Source of the DNA: Gonocerus acuteangulatus
Lineage: Eukaryota > Arthropoda > Insecta > Hemiptera > Coreidae
Length of the DNA stretch: 64,000 nucleotides
Direction of reading: 5' to 3'
Assembly (NCBI GenBank): GCA_946811695.1
Contig: OX328123.1
Span: 18,418,610 to 18,482,609, forward strand
In this document: positions 33,000 to 45,640 of the stretch, piece by piece
Numbering within the stretch: the first letter of the stretch is position 1
How the letters are laid out: each line of letters starts with the position of its first letter
Made by a program: the position numbers and the translations under genes
Notes under the pieces: generated by a model
The model's database searches: none
What the model was told of the DNA's origin: nothing
What the model saw: only the letters and a program-made list of their open reading frames with translations

Positions 33000-35080
33000 G
33001 TCTAAAGTTCTGACACCTTTAGGAACAATTTAGGTAATGTGTGCTGGAGTGTCACTAGGTGACCAGCCATTAGTGATAAGCCAAAAGACCCAAATTATTA
33101 TTATTATTAGTTAATTAGCTTGGGTTAAAGCTAACAGGTCAATTTAAATAAACAAACTGCAGAAATAAAAAAAATATAATTCCATAGAAATAAAACTTTC
33201 TTTGACACAAATATGATAAATTCACAAGTGAAGTTTTAACTTCTATGACAGTGTTTAATAAACATAAACAAATCAAAAATTACTTATTTAAAAAACTGAC
33301 AAAGCAAAATGCAAATTTGTAATTATAAGTTTTTGGTGCATTAAGAATAAGTTTTCTATATTTCTTATCAGTACCCACTCAAGCGGTTGTTGCTTTATAT
33401 AAATACAAGTTGTCACCTTTTAAGAGTATGTATATATTTGTGCAATAAAGGAATCAAATTTTTGTTTCTGTAGTAAAAATTAAGGTATTTCATTTAAATT
33501 TTATTAAAAGTAAATTATTTAGAAATAAACATTTATTACAACATATTGATAATCGATCCGTACAAATGAGCTATTATTTTTATTAATGGTGTACATATTT
33601 TTTTGTTTTTAGTCATAAACAATATAAATAAGCTATGCACAGTACATTTTCGGAAAACTCGATATGTGAAATCTTCTTTTAATTGGGTGGGTATTTAATA
33701 CATAAATATTTTTCTCATACATACAGCCAACTGGGCTCTGAGAAATGTCTGGGTTGCCCACTCCAAGAGTGGCACTGAGCATAAACAATATTTACTGATA
33801 TTGACTGTCGTTATGTTGATTTACAATTTATGAAAATATTACTAGGAAACTAGTAACTAGAGTGATTTTAGTCGATTGTCTATAAATATTATGTAGTATT
33901 TGATTAAAGTGTAATTATATCTAACAGAAAAAATATGAAAGGAAGTTATGTAGTTTTGTGAAGCCTGTTGATGGATTCCAATAAATATACAGAATTCGCT
34001 AATGATAACGATATAGTGCTAATGGCCTAGGTAGTCGAAGCACCCTAAAAGGAAAGAAAACGATAAAGTTAACGATATATACACAACTTAATAAGCAGAT
34101 AATGAAAAACAAATTAATGTTGTGGAGACCTTTGATATTGAATTATGGTAACGTCATAATGATGAATCGCCACTGTCCAGCAAAACTAATAAAACCCATC
34201 GAATAGAATTCAATGATACTTAGTATATACTAGTAAGGAATTCTTGAATCTCACAACCAGCAAAGGAATACTAGTGTGAAATAATTAAAACATGATACTT
34301 TCATGGTAATATATTTCTTCTAGAAATTTGTGATCATAAAAGGGAAGGGATAGAAAATATCATTAATTAAAAATTCATGGAATTATTTTATCAGTGTTGA
34401 TAATCTACCAAATGAATTATAATATATATAACTCATAACAATACTTAAATTAGATATAAAAAGAAAACTAAAATTTGAGTAATGGAAATTCTGGTCCATT
34501 TTATTTTATGAAATATTAATAAAATACATTTCATCTGGTTTTAATTATTCAAGTCTCTCTGGTCAAGTGATAAGTTCTGATCAAAGAATCGTACGTAACA
34601 TATAGATAGAGATAAAACAGCATCACAATATCAGTGGACATTATTTCTAGTACTACGAATTTATAGTAAAGATTCCTTATATTATATTAAATTTATGAAT
34701 AATTGAAAATATTGCTGATAAATGTAACAGAATTATTCAACCAATTTTAAATTTACATGTCATTCATTTAATTGTTAACTATTGTAACAAAATATCTACG
34801 GTATGCGATGCACGGGCCATAAAGTAAATAAACGGCCACACATTTATTAATTACTAAGTTATGGAAATAAATAAAAAAATGTAACAGAATACAAAATCAT
34901 TTATAGGCGATCATTATTATATGATCTACTTGAATAAACTAAAAAAAAAAAAAAAATCGTATTCAATATTCATAACTGTCAGGTAATTAAAATACAAACA
35001 ATACAATAATTCATTTTACAAAGGCACACTACATTTTAGTTTCACCCTGAGCATTTTTGAATAATTAATTAATGAGGTTA
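33000..35080. other. Intergenic AT-rich DNA
   Basis: No gene, RNA gene or clear repeat family was recognised except a degenerate SINE-tail-like GTGCTAATGGCCTAGGTAG near 34016. Confidence 0.5.
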
Positions 35081-35088
35081 TAAATTAA

Positions 35089-35273
35089 CCCTTTGAATGC
35101 TATGACGTGTTGACATGATTAGTGTGGGCAGACAGTTAACCCGGATATGAGTCATTGGTCAAGTTGGGTGATGAGTCGTTCAGAAGTAACATTTTATTCA
35201 ACTAATTTTTAGTCAGATAATTTTCACCCAACTCTTTGCCTGTCCTTACCTTACGGTCGGAGCACTCAAAGGG
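35089..35273. mobile_element. TTAA-flanked MITE (piggyBac-like)
   Basis: 185 bp with ends CCCTTTGAATGCT and AGCACTCAAAGGG (imperfect inverted repeat), flanked by TTAA at 35085-35088 and 35274-35277. Confidence 0.85.
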
Positions 35274-35557
35274 TTAATAGATACAATCGTTTGTTACCTT
35301 AAATTATGTCTATTTCAATTATATAATAAAAATAAAAAATCCCTGCAATTGTTGCTGATTAATGGTAACAAGATAAAAAAAATATAATAAGATTTAAATA
35401 AAATCTTATACATTTAGTTTAAAAGTAATATGAAAAGCATATTTTCAAAAAAGCAGTTATTAGTCATAACCAGGGCCTCCGCTAGACATGGTCTCAGGGG
35501 GACCCGGTGTCCTTTTTTTTTTACTCGCATTATAACTTGAAATAACAAAGCTATATA

Positions 35558-35719
35558 GGGGTCTCCCGTGGTCTAATGGCTAGCGCCTTGGATTCATAAG
35601 CGGGAGATGGTGGGTTCGATTCCCACCTCCGGCAGGAATTTTATCATCCCACGGCTCGCTGGTAAAATTCCTCGCTGCACCCTGGATGTCGGCGCTAATG
35701 ACCTAGATGTAGATGCGCC

Positions 35720-35770
<51 letters not shown>
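35558..35770 (+). mobile_element. SINE family 1, full-length copy
   Basis: Same head, hairpin and tail as 14815-15020, with intact A and B boxes, about 50 A residues, and the target duplication AAGCTATATA on both sides (about 35548-35557 and after 35769). Very similar to the first copy, so recently active. Confidence 0.95.
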
Positions 35771-35774
<4 letters not shown>

Positions 35775-36369
35775 TATAACTACCATTTCCACCTCCGTTC
35801 AATTACTTATATCTTTAATTTTCTTTTCAGAGAAATGTCAATTTTAAATAATTCCATTAATAGTTTTGGGTGTTGTTAATGGAGGGGGGGGGGTTAAGGT
35901 GCCCATGAAGTTATTTGAAAAGGGGCTTGTGATTTCTCTCAGAGGCCCTGGTCATCGCACAACTATTTTCGTCCCGCTAACAGTTTTTTGAAAAAGTAGA
36001 CCTCTTACAAGCTTCCAGGTGATTAAGATTTTAAAGAAAAAAAAGTATGGCAATAATCATTTCCTTGATAATGATCATTTGTGTCCATAAAACTCACTTA
36101 TTTTATAAAATGCTATCATTTGTTGTTTATTGTATTAACAATTTTTTCTTATAATAAAATATTTAGTTAAAATAACTCCACATTCAATCTTTGTCGATTC
36201 TTGACATAATAATAGTTCCCTTACTTTTTAATAAAAATATCTAACATACATATTATGCTACACTTATATTTCTAAAAGTAAGCGATAATGGAACACTTTT
36301 CACAGGAATATTGAGTTACATTGTGACTTAAGTTTCATCACAGTGACAAAAAATCCTTTATTAAATTAT

Positions 36370-36775
36370 TCATCTAGATTTTGTCAAATTCAACGATTCA
36401 TCAGCATCCATTCCACTGTCAAGGAAGTCTTTTATGAGCTGGCCAACTTTAATAGGAAACATTCTGAAATAAAACATAATATTGTAAATAAAAGTACTAT
36501 ATTTTGTTTAATTCAACATTGAGACTCAGTCCCAGTACAAAAATTACTACTATTCCAAAACAGTCAGGATTAAAAATAACATATTAAGGAGCGATAAGGC
36601 CGTTTTTGCTTTTTAATTTGTTTTTGTTTATAGTCTGCAGCTTGGTAATTCTTAGGAAAGTGAAGAGAAGATAAAAAAGGGCTGCATACAAACCAAAATT
36701 GATTTGTCTATGATCATCCGCAACTACAAAATGATTCGCTCAGTACAATTATACAAACATCATCAAATTACAATT

Positions 36776-36841
<66 letters not shown>

Positions 36842-38956
36842 GAAAAGGAATAAACTTTAATTTCATGTTCTGATAATTTGAAGTATAAACAATTTCTATA
36901 ATTTTTGTTGTTTTTTTTTTTGGTTTGCATCAATTGGCATTATAGTGTGAGCAATATAATTTGTCACTTGGCTGTGGACGGGTAGGGGTAGGTGGTATGC
37001 CTCTAGCAATGACGGCCTTGCAGGGTTGCCAGGCCTCCCTCTCCTAGTCCCGGGCCTATGAAGAGTGGAGGTTGGGAGAGGAACGTGAGCCCCCTCTATG
37101 CTTTCCCAAGTGACAAGTTATATCTCTCAAAATATACTATCGAGATATATTTTAACGAAATTGAATTATTATTATGAAATGGTTACATAATAATTTTAGA
37201 TTAAAAATAAACAAAAACAGTGTTTATATGTTGGATACATGCACATAAATGTTTTCTAAAAGCAACAGTCTAACCTCACCAATCTGACGGCCTAAAATCA
37301 AATATACAAAGCAAATAATTTTAACGACACTTTCTTCTCTCAGTTTGTACAACATAAATAAAAACAAAAATAAATAAAACATCCTCACTTTCCTAATAAT
37401 TATATTGTATATAATCACAGAAAAAACATCAAACCTACTTTCACAGGCACACTGATAATGGCGCTTACGAATGCATTGCTTTAAAGTTTTTTTAAAGTGT
37501 AACATAAATAACCATCACCATCTGACCAAAACTACATTGTTGCATAGAATTATTCATAAAATAAATTATCGCAAGAAAAAGTTCCTTTTAACCTATTTTT
37601 TTCAGAGTACTAAAGTTAGTTTCAATCAATGGGGAGCCCTATCTTCACTTGTCACATTCTCACTCCTTCTCATGTTCCTAGGATAGGTCCAACAAATAAA
37701 AAAGTATGTAACTTAATGAGTTAACAAAGTTCACAAACCGCAGACTAAATGCAACACAATAATATTTAAATTATAAGCAAATTTTTAAAAATTATGAGGC
37801 ATATTTAGGTAGCATATTCTAAATTTCCAAGGATTCCAAAAAATTCAATACAAATAAGTTGCCAATATTAACACAGAACTTAGAAAACTTAAATCCTTGG
37901 AAAAAAGAAATGTTCTCTCGGGGGGAGTATATAATTATATTTGAATGTCCATTATTTTGTTGCTAATAAATGTGAAAAAATTGTTGGTAGCGCCTGCAGC
38001 TTTGTCAATAAAATAGTGGGATACGGACACCATATCAACTCAAGAACTAATAGATTCTTTTTTAATTTTCTATAAGTTACTAAAAATCAAATATACATAA
38101 GTTATTGATTTCTTTACCTCAACACGTCATTTAAGAGCATGAAGAATGATGGTATTGTGATCGCCAACTTGTTTCTTCTCTGAGCATCCACAATATGTTC
38201 TGCAACTACTTTGGGGCTGAGCATTGCAACTACATCACCCAATCTGCAAGGAAATTTAAGAAAATGAAACTTTATTGGTTTAAGCTCAATTGTTTCTCTA
38301 GCTCAACATAATTTTCAGTTTTAAGGTTTGATTCAATAACTTTCTGTTTGTTCTAGCTTCCTCGGGACCCTAAAAAGACTTAAATAGTAAAATTTCAGAA
38401 GAAACAAGCTTAAAACCGGAAGAACTCAAAATTAAATTCTCTAGTAATATTTAAATGTTTTTCGTTTTGATTTATTTATATTCTTCTTCGGTTAATAAAC
38501 ATTAATTATTTTTGTCGAGTCTCGCGGTGGCTCAGAGGTTAGAGGAATATACTCTGACACTGAGATGTCCTCAGAGTATCTGGTTTGAATGCCAACTGGG
38601 ATAAGTTGACCTAATTGAGCAATGACCTCATTGTAAGAACTCCTGCTGCCCTATTTTACAATGTTCAGAAAGTGTGGACCAGTAGACATCCCAATGCATA
38701 TGAGTACAGTCGATACATTGTACAAAAACATTTGAAAACACATAAATAACAGTAAAAATAAAATATGCAATTAACATAATAATAGTTAAAGTTTTCTTAT
38801 AATAGTAAACTTTAAAATTTCTTATCTACAATTTCATGACTGTAACTAATGAAACACCAAATCCCTAGAGTGAATTAAATCCGTATTTCAGTGGAAAATT
38901 TTGAGGAGACCTAAACAACTATTAGGCCTCAAAATAAATAAATACGACTGTAGTCA

Positions 38957-39000
<44 letters not shown>

Positions 39001-42000
39001 GGCGCATCATGTAGACACATGTTTTCAACCAACAAATAACAATGACTTTTCCAATCTCAATAACTATACCAACCTTCAATTTATTGACTGCAAAGATTTA
39101 CAATAGAAAGTCTTGTTGCTTAAGTTTTATTTATTTCCATTTGTATATAATTCAAATTTTTTTTTCTATATAGTTCTATATTTATTAATAATAAAGTATG
39201 AGTAAAGTTTCATTTGTGCCACATGTTTATTAGGCAACGTATTATTATTTATAATACTATATTACATAATACAGTAAAAAGAGGAGCTTTTATTTTGCTG
39301 GGTATAAAATTGAATAATGCCATCATTAAAGAAGAAAGATTACAGAAGAAAAATAATTCTCGTCTGATTTTTGTTGAGTATTTGAATATATAAAAAATTA
39401 TTTTCATTTATTTACCTTTGATTTATTTTAGGATTTTTGCATAACCCTGTATTTGTCATGTATGGAAATATCAAAGTGAAATGTACTTCGGAGGCGATTT
39501 TCTCTTCTCTGAATTCTTCTATTAAAGCTTCCATCATTCCTGAAAAAAATATTTTTCTGTGAAAATTAGAAACTTCAATCAAATGCCCTGTATAGAACAT
39601 AACCATATTTTATTTTTGTTAAATTTTCACACCCTTTTTATTAATAAAACAGTTTGTTTTGTTTTTTTTGTGTGATGGGTCATCCAGTGGTTATCACACT
39701 TTTCAAGCCAGGATAGAGGTAATGCCTTTCCTTTTTTTCGAAAAAGAAAAACCACCACCCCAAGTGAGAATCGAATTCACAACACTAGGCATGGAGTTTT
39801 GACGCCTTTAACATTCATATGGCCTCTGAGTTAAAAAGGGCTTGATTAAATGAAGATTAAGTTTCTTTTTAAAACAGTATATTATGTAATATAACAGTAG
39901 GGGAAAAAACAATTTTATGTATGTTATATTATGGCATAGCTTAAAGATTGAAATTTGAATTCAAATTAGTGGAAGAATGAATGGCCCAAATGTTTAAGGA
40001 ATAAAAGAGTAAACTCGTGGTTCTCTTTTACCAATGGAATCGATGGTACTGAGTTTGAAGAAACATAAGTTGTATGACAGCAAACTGATTATCCTGTTAT
40101 AGAATTATCTTGCTGAGGCTGAAAAATATTACTTCAAGTATGAATTTTATTTGTTATATTCAATGTTCAACGTTCCTACCCCCAAAGTAGAGTTGTTAAG
40201 TATTATCTTGTCGTACCTGTTGGTGGAGACAGTCGTCACAGCGGCTTGATAATGACGAACTTACGTTGAAAGCACTCGTCCACAGTACTCCAACTGATGC
40301 CAGTAACAACGGTGTCCACCAACAGGTATGACAAGAGTATATTTACTGGCAGACTGAAACCCTTAGATTATTTACCTATTAACTTGTCTATTATCTTTTC
40401 AAGATGATGTTTTATAAAAGTAAGAACGAGGAGAAAGAAATGATAATATACTAATATGTGTAATATTTATATTTAATGAGCAATTTTTGAAGAAAACGGC
40501 AGGATATGCTCCCCAAAATTGTTTAAAACATTAATTTATATTGGTGATGTTTTGAACCTTTTCAGGTTTTAAACAATTTTGGGGAGCAACTCTTGCCATT
40601 TTCTTCAAGAATCTTCCATTGATCCTTCCCCACTCTCACCGTCAACTTAAATATATTAAATGAGCAACTTAAAAGGTGATATTGATATAAAAAATTATTA
40701 CTAGACAAGGAAGAGTAAAAATAATCTTGATTACCATCCTTAAATCAAGCAGTTAAAAAAGAACAATGAAAACTATGTGGCTATTTGTAATCATTATTAG
40801 TAAAACTCACCCCTCACGGCAAACTTCGTAGCACAATAAGGAACAAGGTTTCGAAGGCCAACAATTCCCGCCATTGAAGACAGAGCAACTATATGACCAT
40901 GGTTTTGTTCAATCATATGTGGGAGAATCGCCTCCATTAGCTGGAATTAAGAAAACAAATCTTACAACATTTAGAAATTATTAATTTCATTCTATTTACA
41001 GTTTTATGACCAAAATAATATCGTGATGGTATATCTACAAGTACCAAGCCAAGGCAGGAGAGTCATTACTCTGACTCTCCCTCTCTGATTTTTATGAAGA
41101 CATCGGCCCTTTATTAAATAAAACACAAAGCCATAGGGGAGGAGGGCTAAAACTCTTGCAATCGTAGCAATCTAGGTGCCTAACCTTTCATAAATATACT
41201 TCCCAAAATCAATGAATAACATATTTTCTCTATTGAAGGAAACGAATTCCTCCCATTATTTTTTAGATAGGTTATCTATAGGTTACCATCCTTTTTTGCC
41301 AAGATGGAATCGATGCCTTTCATTTTTTTAAAAAGAAGAACCACCATTCAAGGAAGTTACAAATGTTGTTTTTAAAAATAGTTTTTGGCTCAGCCAGGAG
41401 AAGTTTAATGAATTACATGAACTGATTACAATTGGCATAACTGCAAGGGAATGTAACCCAGAAACCAATTGAGGGCGAAGAAAAGTCAGCAGTATGCCAG
41501 AAAATAGTTAATGCATTGGTACCCACACCGGGACGAACATCTCCACGCTTGTATTCTAAGTAACTGGGATAGCCGAGTGCTGTGTCCAATATGCGGCAAC
41601 TCATTCAAGTCTATGCTTCACAGAATCACCCAAACCTGTGCTGTGTGTGTGCTGGGTTCAATATGCGGCAACTCATTCAAGTCTATGCTTCACAGAACCA
41701 CTCAAACCTGTGCTGTGTCCAATACGCGGCAACTCATTCAAGTCTATGCTTCACAGAAACACCCAAACCTGTGCTGAGTGAGTGCTGGGTTCAATACGCG
41801 GCAACTCATTCAAGTCTATGCTTCACAGAACCACCCAAACCTGTGCTGTGTGTGTGCTGGGTTCAATACGCGGCAACTGATTCAAGTCTATGCTGCACAG
41901 AACCACCCAAACCTGTGCTGTGTGTACTGGGTTCAATATGCGGTAACTGATTCAAGTCTATGCTTCACAGAATCACCCATGCCCGTGCTGTGTCCAATGT

Positions 42001-44286
42001 GCAGCAACTGATTCAAGTCTACGCTTCACAGAACAACCTATATGCGGCAGGCCTTAACACACATGGCTATCAGGTCTCCTCATCAAAAATCAAGTAATAA
42101 TATAATTAAATGAGGATAATGTAGTATCAATTTAAGATTCATCGACAAAATAAAATAATATCAAAGCAAATTGGGATGCATAGCCAGCTAAAACTGCATT
42201 ACAAACAATTATTAGCAGATTAGTATGGGAAATTTTAGCAATGGAACATAAATAGTTGCAATCACATTAATTTAAGAAAATATACAGATATAGATTTTTT
42301 TTTAAAACTTATAAGCTTGACAGACTTTATGAGAAGCATAACAGTTTGCCCAAAGGTAAAGAATTTGTTTATAAATTTTTTACTAATAACCAGTATGAAT
42401 TAATTATTCTAGATATTCAAAATTAGCTTCTTAGGTGGCAATGAGCGTTAAAAATAATATTATCTAGCCCTGAATACATACCCAAAAATGTGCGAATACG
42501 TTAACTTCAAACATTTTTGTTATTTCTTCCGGCTTGTGATTAAGCAGGCGATGGCAAGGCATAATGCCTGCGTTATTTACCAAAACAGTGACATGGCCAA
42601 CTTCAGTTCTTATTTGTTTAATAATTGCATGAACTTCATCTCTTTTTGTTACGTCACATCTGGAAAGATATAAATACAAAATCATTTTTGAATTTTCTTA
42701 TCATTTAAAAGATGAATGATATCAGACAAGATAAAAAAAGTCCGTCTCGCAGGACTGCATCATCTTAGCGCGGTTCCGTTCATATCCCTAGTCTAATTTG
42801 GAAAGATTAAAATAGAAGCAGTTATTATTTTGGTTCCACCAGTCTTTTTTTTTTAATTAATTATTATAATGGCGTGTCAACCCTTAAGGTCACTAACGCC
42901 ATTCCTGTGAGTAGTAAAGTCTTGAAAGGTGACATACATGATTTACAATCTTACCTGGAAGGGTCCGCTACACTAGAAACAGACCCGCTAGTGACAAGGT
43001 CTTGGAATCTTGGAAATCTATATTTCTAACAATAAATTGTTTTTGTTATTTTACTTAACCAGTTTTATTGTCAAATACATTATCCAACTATAAGCAATTA
43101 AAAAATAACAAGAAATAAAACAGACAAAAAGAACCATTGGAATAAACTAAATCAATTAATTTAAAGCTTTAAGCACTTTTTTCTCCGATTAACATCGCCT
43201 GATTAAAACTTTCTTCAGAACCTTTTTTGTAGAGCATTTAGTAAGCTTCCGAATGGTAATCTTCCGCTTCACAAGATTGTCAACGGTTTTCGAGATACTA
43301 ACGAAATTATACAAAGTTACCAAAACTTTTTTTGTCTGTTAATAAAATATTTTATTCTAACCCTTCCTTTACTCTAAACGTAACAAAAATTTCAACATAT
43401 TAGTGTTGATGAAACTCCAACATGCAGAAAATGTTTCAACTGTATCCCATAATTCTAAGTACCAAAATCAAAGACAAAGAACCCTCCCTAGGAAGGACGC
43501 TAGGCAGTTGAAAAGCTATATATCTTGGAAATCCATGTCTCTAACATTAAATTGTTTTTCTTATTTTTCTTAACCTGTTTTATTTTCAAATACATTATCC
43601 AACAATAAGCAATTAAAAAATAACAAGGAATAAAAAACAGACAAAAAGAACAGTTCGAATAAGCGAAATCAATTACTTTAAAGTTTTAAGCTCTTATTTC
43701 TCCGATTGACATCGCCTAATCAAAACTTTCATTAGAACCTTTTTTTTAGAGCATTTAATAACCTTTCTAATGGTATTTTTCCGTTTACCAAGATTCTCAA
43801 CCTTTTTCGAGATATTAAGGAAAGTAAACAAAGTTACCAAAACTTTTTATGTCTGTTAATAAAATATTTTATTCTAACCCTTCCTTAACTCCAAACGTAA
43901 CCAAAATTTCAACATATTAATTTTGATGAAAGTAGAACATGCAGAAAATGTTTCAACTGAATCCCATGATTCTAAGTACCCAAACCAAAAACGGTATTCA
44001 AAAAATAGTTTTCCAATTTTCTCGAAAACGGTTAAAGCTATCGCCTTGAAAATGGTTTCATTCGTTTTCCTAGCCCAGGAATCATATAAAACGAGTACTT
44101 AGAAGCTTATGAACTCAAAAACGTAAGCGTTACGATTTTTTTTTGCGCGAATTTCGCCCCAAACGCCATCTTCCAGTAGGCGGATTTTGCTGGTTAACGA
44201 ACTTGACCTTTCAAATTGGACGATGGATTTTTGTACCAAATTTCATCAAAATCGGACCATTCGTCTTCTATCTAGAGAGCGAACAG

Positions 44287-44353
<67 letters not shown>

Positions 44354-45599
44354 CAAATTTGAACCACAGTTATTTTCGGTCTCTAGGGGTTCTGAAACGC
44401 GAAATTTTCTAGTCGGCACTTCCGGATTGTTTCATTGTATCAACCCTATAAGCGGGGTTCCTCCTTATGGGGGAGGGAGGAACCGCGCTAAAAGTCATCA
44501 CTGTGAAATTGAGATCATTTTTTCACTTACACTAAGCAATATAACGTATTGGGAAGTAAAAAGTAGATTGGACTTAGCAATGTATCATTGTGAGAGGACT
44601 AGATTTACAAATTAAGGATTCACACTCTTTATACATTAGTAATTCTTTAAAACTTTATTTAAAATATAGATTTAACTATTTTAAGTTCAATACATATGGG
44701 CTTATATCATGGGCTGAGGGGGCTGCAGCCCCCCCCCCCGAAATTTTGAGTCGATCGGTAAAAATTTCATAATATCCTTAAAAATAAATTAAATAAGATC
44801 ATTTAGTTCATAAAAAATATTCAATTTTGGGTGTAATAGCGTTTTAGTTGCCTAAAACTCTTCTAAGGTCTAATTTGTTAGTATTCCATACACCGGAAAT
44901 GGTCTCAGCCCCCCCCCCCCGAAATTGTCCCAGCCTCCTCCGAAATTATTTTCTATATACGCCCATGGCTTATATGGGGCAAAGCCACTATCTTGACTCA
45001 AGATCTGGCATCGCTTGGAGAAGCCCATGCATGATACTGACACACTCAGTAAAAACCTCAAACCTGAAGGCTTTACCCAATTCGAGTAAAGGACACCAAT
45101 AATTATAATCATGTGTTCTAATTGGGCGGTTCAGTGATTGGTTCACTGTTATACCATGTAGTAATTTTAGCTCATTTAAACCTTTTGTAATAAGGATAGA
45201 ATTATTTTTACACTGTGTTTATGAGAATAAAGAATGCATTTTTATGGAATACTAGCTGAATACCCGTGCAGATAAGATTAGATTAGATTCCTGTTTTGGA
45301 GGGCATTAAACAGGCAAGGTTATTACGCCCTTCTGAGTAAACTATTATATTTATAATGTTAAATTTATTTTTATTTTTATATGCTGTGAGTTGTTATGTG
45401 TTTTGTGTGTTGTAATGTATGCTGTGTGTAATATACTCTCTGTTTTTGTTATTATATGTACATAGACTATTTATTTTTTCCATTTAAGACTCCTCTTTTT
45501 TTGTCTTTTTTTTTTTTTTTTTGTTCTTTTTCTTTTTTTTTCCTTTTTTTCTTCTTTATATGACTATTTTTTTTTGCATTTTTTTTTATATATATATAA

Positions 45600-45640
<41 letters not shown>

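Noticed and set aside
41511..42011. Three overlapping frames with repeated CFTEPPKPVL-like peptides
   Set aside because: All lie in the intronic minisatellite. The repetition reflects DNA repeats whose unit length is not constant modulo 3.
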